Assembly: GCA_039602395.1 (NCBI GenBank)
Contig: JBCNJP010000006.1
Coordinates: 60,696,429-60,760,428, forward strand
Source of the DNA: Deinandra increscens subsp. villosa
Lineage: Eukaryota; Streptophyta; Magnoliopsida; Asterales; Asteraceae
Direction: 5' to 3'
Length of the DNA: 64,000 nt
Made by a program: the position numbers and the translations under genes
Part shown: positions 1-11,258 of the stretch, piece by piece
Position numbering within the stretch: position 1 is the first letter of the stretch
Layout of the letters: each line of letters begins with the position of its first letter
The notes under the pieces: model-generated
Told to the model about the DNA's origin: nothing
The model's database searches: none
The model's input: the letters and a program-made list of their open reading frames with translations, nothing else

Positions 1-66
1 ACATGCAACGGGTTGGTCTGAAATAGTACCGTGAGGTGGTACACTTAAACTCAGAATTTCGGCCCA
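1..66 (-). pseudogene. SNase-like 5' exon remnant at window edge
   Basis: Read on the minus strand this encodes V-P-P-H-G-T-I-S-D-Q-P-V-A, which parallels the exon V-P-H-x-x-I-I-S-D-Q-P-F-A in the palindromic SNase-like fragments at 24.85 and 27.29 kb. The same exon flanks palindrome B at 33975-34040. A further SNase-like copy probably lies just left of the window. Only one exon is visible, so the call rests on its similarity to the other copies. Confidence 0.55.
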
Positions 67-1160
67 CCACTAATAATTTATGTCCATGGCCTTTTAGGCT
101 AGTTGTTTCTAAAACTCAAAAAGAAAGCATTATTATTTTCGGCTACCAGTACTCATTTGATTATTTTTTATTTTTATCGGTCCCGGTCCCGATTAATACC
201 GGTCCCAAATTTAGCAAAAATCACCAGTCCAGATACCGTTTATATTCGGTTGGTACCAGTTCGGTACGGTACCCGGTACCAAACATTCATCCATATTCTA
301 AGTTATGGAAAAAAAATTAACACAAAATTTAAGGGAAGTAAGTATACCCTCCGAGTAAAAGATTTGTCTTCAATTATACCTACAAAATGAAATAAGATCT
401 AATAAATTAGATAAAAAAATCGTAACTGGTACAAAGGTTTAGCGTTAGAAATCTTGGAGATTATACCTTAAAAAAATATATGTATATATATAGGGTAAGG
501 ATCATGCATAAACACATCTTATTACCTAAATCAAGTATTAAAACCTCTATAACTTATTTATACGTTAAACACTACAACATTTATTGTACTAATGATAATG
601 CTACATAATGCACATGTGCAACATAGAATTAAAATCCTAAAACTTTAAAATATCCAAACCCGAACTCTCACTAAAAAAAACTGTTTGTAAAATCTGCAAT
701 TAAACTGCCAACTTACAAACTTTAGGGACCTAGTTTGACAAACTGTTAAACTTAAATTTCAAGGGCTAAAGTTGACAACTGCCAAATTTAATTAAAACCT
801 TTTTTTTTAAGTTGAGAGGCTATTTGTAAATATACAAACTTCAGGGGCTGACCCATAAATATAGTAAACTATGAGGGTTTCTATGAAAATGTACCTAGTC
901 TGGCCGTGAACTTTTATCACGATAAAAATGCCATTATATTTCAGAGCATCCCTGGAAATACAAACCATAATAACCATTAGTACTATAATGCAATGTAAAC
1001 TCTATTTCTACATCTTAACTTTATGATGCAAATCAAGACCCATAAACTAAGTTATCCAAATTTGCCAATCACTCATTCCAAAAGAAAGAAAACCAAGTTC
1101 ACATCGCTCTCACATCAACAAGAATAAGCAATCGTACCAAAAAAAGGGCATTATTACATT
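67..1160. other. Non-coding stretch inside left duplication copy
   Basis: No gene recognised. It is AT-rich and contains a GGTACC/CCGGT-rich patch near 180-290 (repeated GGTCCCGGT and CGGTACGGTACC motifs) typical of degenerate MITE sequence. The two ORFs of about 95 codons here lie in this repetitive patch and resemble no protein. The last 150 bp before 1162 should include the 3' UTR of the minus-strand DNL gene. Confidence 0.5.
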
Positions 1161-1161
1161 T

Positions 1162-1968
1162 TCAAGATTTTGCCATTCCAACCAGATCCTCGAGTGTAAG
1201 ATTCAAAGTGTCTGAATTTCCTCTCTTAATTTCCTCCCCACGAGCAGCCAAGATCTCCTCAATGGTCCCTTTTTCACCAAAGATCCCCAAGTGATCAGCA
1301 ATCAGGTGGTGGTTATCACAACCACCACACCGAACCACCACTACACCCTTCTCGTAAGATTCACGAGAAATTGTCTTCAATGATCTTGTTTCACAGACTT
1401 TGCAGGTGAACATCATTGCAAGATCATGTCTAGGTGATACCTTTAACTCGGATTTAGTAGTGAATTTGACATCAGTGTTGTTGCTGATGGCAGGGTGATC
1501 AGTAGTCACTGAGTTTTCAATTGAGCTTGATTCTGAAAGTTTTCGGGTTTGTCTTGTGTGGAATTGTTCACCATTGATTAATGAACTAAAGGAAGGCAGA
1601 TACTGCGGTGACGAATCTAAAAAATATTGCATGATAATTCAACACATTAGTATCAATTCATCTTATAATCGATAACCAGTTAACCACACACAATTAAAGT
1701 TACAGCTTATATTCAACTATTGGTCTTAAAATTTCTTCGAGAGAAAATGAAATCGAATCCTAGGGTTGATTCGTTTTATCTATGGATTAAGAACTAAAAT
1801 GGATAAACAAGATTCTGAACTAGGGCTTCAATCAGTTGGTAGGTTTGTTCATGATCTTAGAGGTGGAACTTGGAAGGAGAACTGACCGTTACGAAAGGAG
1901 ATATGAGGTTGTCTGTTGTTGCTTGTGATGAGAGATAGTAATCGTCTCTGCAACCTCCACGCCGCCAT
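1162..1968 (-). CDS. DNL-type zinc-finger protein, Zim17/Tim15/HEP-like
   Basis: Coding exons complement(1162-1616, 1887-1968) give 178 aa. The start ATG at 1968 opens a basic, Arg/Leu-rich targeting-type N-terminus (MAAWRLQRRLLSLI). Donor G|GTCAGT and acceptor TTTTAG join to complete an Asp codon. The zf-DNL domain follows: C99-K-V-C102 and, after the R-S-L-K-T-I-S turn, C124-G-G-C127-D-N-x-H-L-I-A-D-H-L-G. These are the zinc ligands and the D-N-L-like signature. It ends with G-T-I-E-E plus a T-L-N-L-T-L-E-D-L tail usual in plant members. The family (known biology) keeps organellar Hsp70 soluble and active for protein import. Mitochondrial targeting is more likely than plastid from the N-terminus, but this is inference. 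A disrupted paralogue lies at 35131-35826. Confidence 0.88.
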
Positions 1969-2319
1969 GATCAATCTTAAATAACCTAAAACAACAGAAG
2001 TGAAAAGCATGCCTATTTCAACATAAAAACAACAAAATCCAAGAAACTAAAAGGGGGAAATATCTATGCACTCATTGGATTACTATTTAGGCCAATAGAT
2101 AAACTCAAAAGATGTTTACAAGAATCAAAAACACACACAGAGATTGAGAGAATAGACTATCTTTCTCATTCTTTCATCCTAAAGCACAAATCTTTTGTCT
2201 ATCAAGAAGCTCAAAATCTTTAGAATTGGAAGTAAGAAAGGGAAAATCAAACCTGGATTTGAAGAGCTTATTGTCTATCGAGCAATGGAGTTGAAGAATC
2301 GAAGAAACTTCAAGGTTAA
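1969..2319. other. Upstream region of the DNL gene
   Basis: Presumed 5' UTR and promoter of the minus-strand DNL gene. No other gene is seen and no clear TATA box could be fixed. It is nearly identical to 35827-36173. Confidence 0.4.
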
Positions 2320-2645
2320 CACTATGTTCCCGAGTTAAATAACGGAGAGAAAAGAAAAGAAAGGAAACGAAAGGATGGAAAGGGAGAGAAAGGAAAGGGA
2401 GGGATAACTTTCCTTTCTTTTCTCTCCACTTTCTCTCCAAATTGGAAGGAAACAAAATGGGAAAAAATAAGCCTACTTTTCCCTCCCTTTCCTTTCTTTT
2501 CTCTCCTTAAATGAAACTCGGGAACACAACATCTTTTATGTTCCTTTCCTTTCTCTCCTTAAATGAAACTCAGGAACACAAATACATTTTCTTTTCCTTT
2601 CCTTTCCTTTCTTTTCTCTCTTTAAGTGAACTCGGGAACATAGCG
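2320..2645. mobile_element. PIF/Harbinger-like MITE, GA/CT-rich
   Basis: A 326-bp insert has imperfect 17-bp terminal inverted repeats (CACTATGTTCCCGAGTT and, on the other strand, CGCTATGTTCCCGAGTT) flanked by the 3-bp duplication TAA (2317-2319 and 2646-2648). The interior is rich in GGAAAG/CTTTCC and repeats the internal motif TTAAATGAAACTC. The paralogous site at 36174-36177 is empty and reads through without it, which proves the boundaries. The TWA target duplication fits PIF/Harbinger. Confidence 0.85.
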
Positions 2646-2753
2646 TAAAGCTTTCGGATTTTTTTCTTTTAGACTATAAACTCATCGTTAGTTCGCTACC
2701 CTAAATTGTTAGACAAGAAACCCATCCTGACCCGAAAGTTTTCTATTTAAAAG

Positions 2754-3690
2754 GAGAGAACTCTGATTTGTGTCCCTGTGCTTTTCAATTCTTAACGGTT
2801 TGAGTCCCTAGCACTAACAGGGTTAAATTTTTCTATTAACTCCAAGGGCATATTAGTTATTTTATCTAATAAGTTTGATTAATAGCAGAGGATGTTTTCC
2901 CTTTCAATCTTTCATACTACCTGTGGGCCTCTGGCGTCAAATTCGAAACTTCCGATCATCACAGCCACCGTCGCCGCCGTACCATATCATCCATGGCATC
3001 TGTTACCACCGAACACAGCTACGATCGCCTCATAGAACTGAAACAATTCGACGAATCAAAAATCGGCGTAAAAGGACTTGCAGATTCCGGCATCACCACC
3101 CTTCCTCACTTCTTCCACCATCCACCGGAGAATCTCCCCGGTCCAAAACCTAAAAACCGACCTCAAATAACCATTCTGGTCATTGACTTATCTGGCAAAA
3201 GGTCAACGGTCGTTAAAGAAATCTGGCTATCGTGTTGTACGCTAGGGTTTTTCCAGATCGTGAATCACAGCATTCCGCCAACACTAATCGGATCTGTAAT
3301 TGGTTCAACGAAGGAGTTTTTTGAGCAATCAACGGAGTATAAGACGCGATTCTACACCAGAGATGGCGGTAAGTCGGTGGCTTATCATAACGATTTCAAG
3401 CTCCGGCATCCGACGACCTTCCTCTCTTCGTCGGGTGTTCTCGTTCGGTGCTTAAAGCTCATCATAACCATTCAACAATGGTGCTTGTTTGATTCGTCTC
3501 ATCGTCACGAATCTGTAGGAACTTTCGGATTGAATTTTCGTTAAGAATCGAAGGAGATACGCTCGTTTGAAGATTGGGTTTTTTATTCGCCGGAATTCGT
3601 TATACCCGCCAGAAAATTCACCCGAGAAGATTGGTGTCGCAGACCCTCTCTCTCTTTATTTTCTTTAATATATTAATATATTATTATACT
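2754..3690 (+). mobile_element. Pack-MULE, left copy, 3' end missing
   Basis: Same element as the complete copy at 36282-37500. The 5' terminal repeat (GAGAGAACTCTGATTTG) follows ATTTAAAAG, which is one base different from the 9-bp target duplication ATTTAAAAA of the right copy. The element stops where the segmental duplication ends, so the 3' inverted repeat is absent. A stretch of about 65 bp within the 5' repeat is also deleted between two TTGAGTC motifs. Confidence 0.75.
2993..3544 (+). pseudogene. 2-oxoglutarate/Fe(II) dioxygenase fragment (ACC-oxidase-homologue type)
   Basis: The reading frame of 183 codons starts MASVTTEHSYDRLIELKQFD and continues with the DIOX_N region: G-V-K-G-L-A-D-S-G-I-T, P-x-F-F-H-H-P-P-E-N-L, I-x-V-I-D-L-S-G, and L-G-F-F-Q-I-V-N-H-S-I-P, then F-F-E-Q-S...R-F-Y-T-R-D. 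After about residue 135 the match to 2OGD proteins fades. The catalytic half (H-x-D...H, R-x-S) is absent, so it cannot be an enzyme. It sits inside Pack-MULE terminal repeats, so it is a captured piece of a functional gene elsewhere. This left copy lacks the in-frame stop found in the right copy. Confidence 0.85.
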
Positions 3691-5770
3691 ATATATAGTT
3701 TTACAAGTTGATGAATAGTGAGTTTATGTGTTTTTAGTTTTTGACACCATATATTTTACATTCTGCCCCCCTCGTCACAAAGTCTTTTGCAAAGTTGACA
3801 CATAGGCCCACAAACTCTTAACACGTTACCCTTGATTTGATTTGTGACCATATGGATTATATCGTACACCACCCACCGCCCATACTTCTTCTCTCTATAG
3901 ATCGTCTTTCTCTCTGGTTCTCCACAATCATCACAGTTCATCTTCTTCATCGATCAGGTTCTAGCAGTGCTTCTTATTACAAGGTGCGAAATTATTTTGG
4001 TTCCTCCTTCTTTGATTTCGTCTTCTGTATGTACCTTTGTGGTGATTTCATTTGTTTTGATTAGATGTTTGTACAAGAAGCGATCGTTGAAGGTTTCTCT
4101 TGGAGCGTGCTTTTCCAATCAACATTCCTTTCGGTATTCCCTGACTTATTTGGTTTCCAGATTAAAGATTTCGGATGACTGGTTGTTCTCTGCTACTGTT
4201 ACTGCTTTTTCTTGAACCCTAGAGACCTGCTTTCTAGGAATTGTGCTTTCTTTCAACTCGCAACCTTCAATTTCTGCGGGTTTTTCTTCAATTTTGTTTC
4301 TCATTGGTATTATATGTCTTAATTAGCTGCTGTATTGAGTTTTGATGTTCTTATTTAACAGCAGTTTTGTTGTTGCAGGCTTCGATTGGAGGTTTTTCAC
4401 AATGGTTTAATTAATCGTAAATCTTTCCCTGCTTTCCTACTGATCTTATCTACTGACTGATTCATGCTCTTTTTTCTCGCCTTCGCCACTGATTAGGGCT
4501 TTTTTTTACTCACTATTGTCAATTTTTAGTTTCACTCCAACTTTACTTTTAGCTTGAAAATTAGAATTAGAGATAGAACCTTCACAGTCCACTTTGGTTC
4601 TTAATGGAGCAATATAGGAAAGCAAAAATTACGAGAGCTTCTCACACTACCTATCTTGGTTAGATATGCTTACTGATCTTATTTTTGTTTTGTTTTATCA
4701 TCATTTTGTTCCTTATGGTTTTTGAACAATTTAGGCTTTGTTTTATCACTTTTTGTTTTCTACGGATCTTGATTCCACATTTCATCTATCACAAGGAACC
4801 TGAGATGGTGGTGGGAATGCAGGTCAAATATGAGCCTGTTGATTAGACTACAAAGGGTAATGGCTATTCAAAATAGGAACCGCATATTCGGTCGTTTAGG
4901 TAGATCACATGCGGAGGTATTTAGTTTTTTTCTTACTTCTTCGACGTGGGTATTTTGTTGCATATGGATGCTGGTTTAAAGAAGATTGCTAATGGAGTTA
5001 TGGAAAGGGTAAATGAGCTTTGTGTTTCTAAATCAGTTTGTGGTTTCAGGTAGACTGTGAATTAAGATAAAATTGGGTGAATTAGCTCGATTTTTTAGTC
5101 AACTTTGAAGAGCAGAGAACGTAGTTGAGTCTTTTTCTTCTTATCATTATTTTACGTCCTTCGTCCTTCATTTAGCAGGTCCGTTTTTGGGTTCTCCTCT
5201 ATTTATTTTCATTTCATGTTCTCTACCTTATAGATTAGCTTTATCTTCTTCTGTTTAATTGGCTGTAGAGCATTGACTATACAATGGTCTTTTTTATGTG
5301 GTGGATATTGGCCTCATTTGGATGTATATTTACAATTATCATGGAAATCTACATCTCTTCGTTCTCTTACTCCACATGAAGGTGCCACACTTAATAAAGC
5401 CCTCAATATGGTAATGCTTTCATTAAATTTAGTCAAAGTCTTTCTTAGGGTATATTTTCATAGTTGTTGATTAGCGAATCTAGGACTCTATGAAACTGTC
5501 CAATATATATGTTCAAGTGTTCATTGAATGCATCTAAAACTATAAGATTTTGAGTTTTTGATTTCTTCGTGAATGTCATGTTTTGGCTTCTGAGTTATAT
5601 ATTTCAAATTTGACTACTTCCTATAAATTCTACTTTATATTCTCACAACCATCACTAATTTCATCTTTCTTAACACATAATTATATTAGAAGATACAATT
5701 ATTCTTTATCATCTAAAAGTTAATGAATCCTTATGTAGGAGAATAATAAGGATGCGGTCGAGTGATTGGA
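3691..5770 (+). other. Orphan leader-like sequence, no ORF recognised
   Basis: From about 3840 the plus strand looks like the 5' end of a plant gene: a CT-rich leader with TTCTTCTCTCTATAG, a possible donor AAG|GTGCGA near 3982, a long T-rich intron-like stretch and an acceptor TTGTTGCAG at 4379. The first ATG after it is followed at once by TAA. A later open stretch (5273-5470) matches nothing I know. It may be the truncated 5' end of a gene whose body lies in or beyond the assembly gap, or a non-coding transcript. Confidence 0.3.
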
Positions 5771-6270
5771 NNNNNNNNNNNNNNNNNNNNNNNNNNNNNN
5801 NNNNNNNNNNNNNNNNNNNNNNNNNNNNNNNNNNNNNNNNNNNNNNNNNNNNNNNNNNNNNNNNNNNNNNNNNNNNNNNNNNNNNNNNNNNNNNNNNNNN
5901 NNNNNNNNNNNNNNNNNNNNNNNNNNNNNNNNNNNNNNNNNNNNNNNNNNNNNNNNNNNNNNNNNNNNNNNNNNNNNNNNNNNNNNNNNNNNNNNNNNNN
6001 NNNNNNNNNNNNNNNNNNNNNNNNNNNNNNNNNNNNNNNNNNNNNNNNNNNNNNNNNNNNNNNNNNNNNNNNNNNNNNNNNNNNNNNNNNNNNNNNNNNN
6101 NNNNNNNNNNNNNNNNNNNNNNNNNNNNNNNNNNNNNNNNNNNNNNNNNNNNNNNNNNNNNNNNNNNNNNNNNNNNNNNNNNNNNNNNNNNNNNNNNNNN
6201 NNNNNNNNNNNNNNNNNNNNNNNNNNNNNNNNNNNNNNNNNNNNNNNNNNNNNNNNNNNNNNNNNNNNNN
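5771..6270. other. Assembly gap, 500 N
   Basis: Exactly 500 unknown bases, probably a placeholder of fixed size between scaffolds. Open reading frames across it are meaningless. Confidence 1.
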
Positions 6271-6329
6271 ATATATATTACAATATGAAATGAGTATATG
6301 TGAGTGCTTTTTACTATTTATATCTCCAC

Positions 6330-6640
6330 TAATAGGAACATGACACGTGTCATGTTCCATCACTAATAATATGACACGTGTCATGTTCAACTAATAATAG
6401 ATTGGCACGTGTTGTAGTGGTTTTTTAAAATTTTATAGGTCACTACGTGGCCTGACACGTGGCCACGTGTTAGGCCATGTGGTGACACGTGAACACGTGT
6501 TAGGCCACGTGTCATATGTAGGCCAATGCTTTTACCACACGTGGTCATGTGTTAGGTCACATATGGCGATACGTGGCCACGTGTTAGGCCAATGTTTTTG
6601 CGACACGTGGTTACGTGTTACGCCACGTGTTATGTACATG
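6330..6640. repeat. Cluster of CACGTG (G-box) motifs in a degenerate repeat
   Basis: About twelve CACGTG cores lie within roughly 300 bp (for example near 6346, 6375, 6405, 6456, 6464, 6486, 6494, 6506, 6604, 6624), several as GGCCACGTGTTAGGCCA. 6335-6358 is a perfect 24-bp palindrome centred on CACGTG. The motif recurs as part of an irregular repeat, so it may be repeat structure and not a tuned enhancer. CACGTG is the core site of plant bZIP and bHLH (PIF-type) factors. Confidence 0.75.
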
Positions 6641-6842
6641 TGATATTTTTTCTGACTTAAGCGCATGTGGTCACTTTTAGACTACTTTTAGAGTTTTTGA
6701 CTTTGCTCACAGCGTTTTGAAAAATGGGTGTTAGGCCGGGTGTCATATACATGTGGTATTTTTTCAGACTTAAACGCATGTGGTCAACTTTTAAATCACT
6801 TTTAGAGTTTTCGACTTTGGCCATAGCGTTTCGGAAAATAGG
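6626..6842. repeat. Two-copy tandem repeat, about 115 bp
   Basis: 6626-6727 and 6740-6842 share the order GTGTTATGTACATGTG, GACTTAAGCGCATGTGGTC, TTTTAGAGTTTTTGAC and AGCGTTTTG with small differences. It is followed by a GC-rich hairpin (CCGCGAAGCGCGG, about 6850-6862) resembling those near Helitron ends, but I could not assign an end. Confidence 0.6.
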
Positions 6843-6862
6843 TAGCCTACCGCGAAGCGCGG

Positions 6863-7903
6863 GCGGGTCACCATCTTGTTAAAAACAAATCAAATGGAAC
6901 CCTTAAATTGGAAACAAAGCAAATCTCCGAGTTTTATGCGATTTCGGTACGCGATAGTCGTTTACCGGGAGTCTCATATTTGTGTATCATAAGTCAAATT
7001 AGGCAGGAATATGAGTCTAATAATCATTTATAATATCACGAGTCATCACACACTTAATCGAGTCGTGAAACATTGGTGAATTACCCAAAATCGATACATA
7101 CGCCAAAACCGACCAAAATATGTAATTTGACCTAATTTGTGCATCGTTATGAGTTGTGTGATGTATGTATACAAGTTTTTCAATTGGCGCATTGCCGCCG
7201 GCATAACAAAGTCGAACCAGTTTTGAAACAAGTATAAAAACAATAAGCAAAAAATCAAACGTAAAACACAAATCCACAAACTATGAAGTCTAATCAAAAT
7301 AGTACGTTGCATTAACATTTGTCTATGATACCTAGTGTGTGTATATAAAAGAATAATATAAGTCCTTCCTATGTGATTTTGTGGGTAATCCAAATAACAC
7401 TTTAAACATAAAGCATTAAAAGAATAACATAATTCGTTTGATGTTGATTTTCCAAATTACTGCAAACTTGCAACCTTCATTGAATAGTGCTTGAGTTAAA
7501 ATAGTAGTACATGACATCATATATACAGAAATCCTAGAATCAAAACTGATGCATATATATATATATATATATATATAAATGTAAGAATACATTTTATAAG
7601 AATACCTTCGCAGCTTGATGTGGTGTGAGTATGACTCTGTATATACACTTGGTCCACCTGTGGCACTTGAGAATGTAAGCTTCAAAATAAAACAAACTCT
7701 TCTTCAATCAATTTTTAAAGCATATTATATCAGTTATTGGACAATGTGACACTTGAGAATATAAGCTTCAAAATTTTAATATCTACACATGTACATAGAA
7801 TTAAACCGTTAGTTACATCGCCCTAAATAAAGCAATCTTTGAGATCCACAAAATATTACCCTAAATAAGAGATGAATTCGTGCACGTAGACAATGACAGA
7901 AGC
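6863..7903. other. AT-rich stretch without recognised gene
   Basis: Holds an (AT)n microsatellite at about 7553-7577 and two overlapping minus-strand ORFs (7017-7393) without recognisable domains. A short duplicated phrase (CACTTGAGAATGTAAGCTTCAAAA) occurs at about 7665 and 7750. Nothing else supported. Confidence 0.4.
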
Positions 7904-8845
7904 AACGATTTACAAACACATCAAAATAAAATCCCTAATTGACCAAGAAACTCAATTATCCGTCAACAAAATAAAGTAATTCAAGTTTAAGATAGAAAAA
8001 CTCACAAATCGAAGGACTCGTCGGTTTCTACGGTTGCTTTCACAAACAGAATCACCATCTCAGCCAGCGAAAACCTTCATTAACACATGTTCGTCTTAAA
8101 AAAACAACACAGAATCAAACAGAATCCTAAACTAATAATACCAGCCAAACCAAAAAACCCTTCCAGTTCATTAAAAAGAACCTAAAATATTATTTTTAAT
8201 AAAATTCAATCAAACTTCAAAGCCGTAGTTCAAAACACTAAATGAACACTAACACAATAACAACCGGAAGCAAGAAAAGCAAGAAAAAAAATGAAGCTAG
8301 CAATATCAAAAGCGAAATCGTCACCTATTAATGGAGATGAAAAACCAACTTCAAAAACGATTTACAAACACATCAAAATAAAATCCCTAATTGACCAAGA
8401 AACTCAATTATCCGTCAACAAAATAAAGTAATTCAAGTTTAAGATAGAAAAACTCACAAATCGAAGGACTCGTCGGTTTCTATGGTTGCTTTCACAAACA
8501 GAATCACCATCTCAGCCAGCGAAAACCTTCATTAACACATGTTCGTCATTAAAAAATCAACACAGAATCAAACAGAATCCTACAAATAATAATACCAGCC
8601 AAACCAAAAACCCCTTCCAGTTCATTAAAAAGAACCTAAAATATTATTTTTATTAAAATTCAATCAAACTTCAAAGCCGTAGTTTAAAACACTAAACGAA
8701 CACTAACACAATAACAACCGGAAGCAAGAAAAGCAAGAAAAAAAATGAAGCTAGCAATATCAAAAGCGAAATCGTCACCTATTAATGGAGATGAAAAACC
8801 AACTTCAAAAACGATTTACAGACACATCAAAATAAAATCCCTAAT
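7904..8845. repeat. Direct tandem duplication, unit about 453 bp
   Basis: The phrase AACGATTTACAAACACATC starts at 7904 and 8356, and with one change at 8810. The whole unit between is repeated almost unchanged, giving 2.1 copies. No coding potential seen. Near identity of the units suggests a recent duplication. Confidence 0.92.
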
Positions 8846-8848
8846 GTA

Positions 8849-9480
8849 TGATGATAGATCCATGGTTTATTTGATCAAAGATTGCAACTTATGATAGTTT
8901 AGGGCTAGATCTATGTCATGCATGATGATTCTTGCTAGATCTATGAGATTCATGATCAAGATTATATTTTTATAATGAATTGGGGTTAGATCTATATCAT
9001 GCATGTTGATTCTTGCTAGATCTATGAGATTCATGATCAAGATTGAAACTTTATGCTAGATTAGGGTTAGATCTATGTCATGTATGTTGGATATTGTTGG
9101 ATCTATGCGATTCATGATCAAGATTGCAACCTCATGCTAGATTAGGGTTAGATCTATATCATGCATGTTGATTCTTGCTAGATCTATGTGATTCATGATC
9201 AAGATTGCAACTTTATGATAAATTAGAGTTAGATCTATGTCATGTATGTTGGATATTGCTGGATCTATGTGATTGATGATCAAGATTGCAACTTTATGCT
9301 AGATTAGGGTTAGATCTATATCATGCATGTTGGATATTGCTAGGATGTAATTCACGATCAAGATTGCAACTTTATGCTTTAGGGTTAGATCTATGTCATG
9401 CATGTTGGATATTGATAGATCTATGTGATGCATCATCGAGAATTGATCTTTGTGTGATAATATGACTAGAACTATGACAC
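8849..9480. repeat. Minisatellite, about 80-bp unit, about 7-8 copies
   Basis: ATGATCAAGATT recurs at about 8952, 9032, 9112, 9194, 9276 and 9352. Each unit also contains TTAGGGTTAGATCTAT, ATCATGCATGTTG and GCTAGATCTATG. Copies differ by several bases. The small minus-strand ORF (9299-9484) is an artefact of the repeat. Confidence 0.9.
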
Positions 9481-11100
9481 GCATGTATTTTGATGTTTGA
9501 TCTAGGGTTACTTATGTTGAAATTGGATGAAAGATCGTGCTTATTGTGTTACATCTATCTTTTGACCTAAATTGATTTTAATGAAGAATATGCTTATCTC
9601 TAGGACATTATGTTTACATCCTTAGTTTAAAATTGACCATACCATCTGTCACACCCCCAAAAATCCCACGCGCGACAACGCGCCGCAGGGAGCGTGACAA
9701 ACCAGGATCGAACACATTAGCCATACGAACAGTCTATATGCAATGTAAAAGTAAAACCAGAGTAAATGCGTTTTTAAATGTGGAAGCGTAATCGACAAAG
9801 TTGTAATAATTGTTCAAGCGCCAAAACATGCGCAAACCAAAAGTTAATAAGTTTGATAAATAAATAAGTCTATGATGCATGCATGGTAATAGTAATCCTT
9901 ATGTGGTGCATCCTAGCTCGGCAGACAATCCAGTTTAGCGACCTGAGATATAACATGCTAAAGTGTCAACACAAAGGTTGGTGAGTTCACAGGTTTAACA
10001 GTTCAGTAACGTTTCAAGTTCAGTTTAAGATTGATCGTTCAATAACGTCAAGTTGTAAGAGCATAATCACTAATATATATCAAATAGCTAGCTAGGCTAT
10101 ATACATGAAACTTCGCACGTTGATGGTCACCGAAGCTAACAGTTGTTCATAGTTTGCCTTGTTGTGTTTAGGACGAATATAACACCCATTCGATATCCAA
10201 TCGTGTCAGAGCGACTGACCCGGGTGGGGTTTGTCAGACCCAGTAGTACTACAATATATTTCCCGCTATCGTCATTAATACCAACGGTACCATAGGAAGG
10301 ACTTTGTTGTATAGTGTGCTACAAGTACTTCAAGTGATATATAAAAGTCTAATTATCTCAGTTGTATAAACCATGCATGTTAATCTCCCCCAAAAGGATT
10401 AAAACAGTAAAATGGGGCCGTGAAACTCACCTTAGGTTGCTCGGCAAGGTTTTCAGTCAAACAGTTAATTCAAGTAGCAAGAACGAGTCTTGTGCAAGCA
10501 ATCAATCACCTAACGAGCATTCAAGTATAAGTGTGTGTTCTATAAACTATCAAGTCTAACGTAAACGTCAAAAACGAAGGATCGTGAAGTCCGGAATAAG
10601 TCGAGGACGGCACGTGTGCCAAATCCGAGCGGTTATCGAAATAACGCGAGAAAAATACAATATATATCAATATTATATATTTCTTGAGTTCAAGGATTTC
10701 AAAAATAAATAAATAAATAAATATAATATATATTTATGTAAAAACCGCTCCAAAATGCTTAGTTGGTACGGAACGACTATGTTTATTTAATCTTAAAATA
10801 ATCTAACAAGTCTAAAATAAACTAGATATATATACGTACATATATGTATATATATATATACACGTGTTAGATTGCAATGCTACGAGTACTTATTTAGAAT
10901 TGATAAAGGAAACTATAATTTATAGCAAATCGTTAATCGAAACAAAGTATTTTATGTTTCAAACCAAATGACACTTTTCGTAAGTTTTCTAAACCATTTT
11001 AATAATTTACAGGTTTTTAAGAATTCCATGAAAACCATTTTAATCATTTTTTGGTGGTCAAAGACTTAGATTACAAAAATAAAATAAAACAGATTAATAT

Positions 11101-11168
11101 GGAGGTCGCCCAAGTTCGAACCTGCGACCTCCCGCTCACGAAACAAGACCCAGGCCACTAGGGCAGAT
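11101..11168 (-). repeat. tRNA-like module 1 inside the solo LTR
   Basis: On the minus strand this reads as an A-box-like TGCCCTAGTGG followed about 35 bp later by a B-box-like GGTTCGAAC. It is degenerate and lacks clean acceptor pairing, so it is not a tRNA gene. Modules 2 and 3 follow in the same orientation. Confidence 0.55.
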
Positions 11169-11258
11169 GTTCTGATCGGTTATAAGTCGATCGGAAATGT
11201 TTTTATGTGGTGACGGAGATCAGAACTTGGTTTAGAAATAAAAACAGAAATTAAAAGA

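Larger units (their letters stand above)
1..3690. repeat. Left copy of a large segmental duplication
   Basis: This block matches 33976-37262 in the same orientation almost base for base, with scattered substitutions and a few indels. The match begins at the first base of the window, so the duplication may extend further left. It ends near 3690 inside an AT-rich run, beyond which the two copies are unrelated. Differences seen: a 326-bp MITE present only here (2320-2645), a segment of about 65 bp missing here but present at about 36333-36397 between two TTGAGTC repeats, and a rewritten block inside the DNL zinc-finger gene of the right copy. The block carries one apparently functional gene and two gene fragments. 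Confidence 0.93.

Noticed and set aside
5731..6390. Long ORFs across the assembly gap on both strands
   Set aside because: They exist only because unknown bases contain no stops.
6843..6880. Helitron end at the GC-rich hairpin CCGCGAAGCGCGG
   Set aside because: No CTRR at the proper distance could be fixed on either strand.
7017..7393. Hydrophobic minus-strand ORFs that might be a small membrane protein
   Set aside because: Two overlapping frames in AT-rich DNA without homology or gene signals.
8849..9480. CRISPR-like regular direct repeats
   Set aside because: The genome is a plant, units are 80 bp without distinct spacers, and the array is an ordinary minisatellite.
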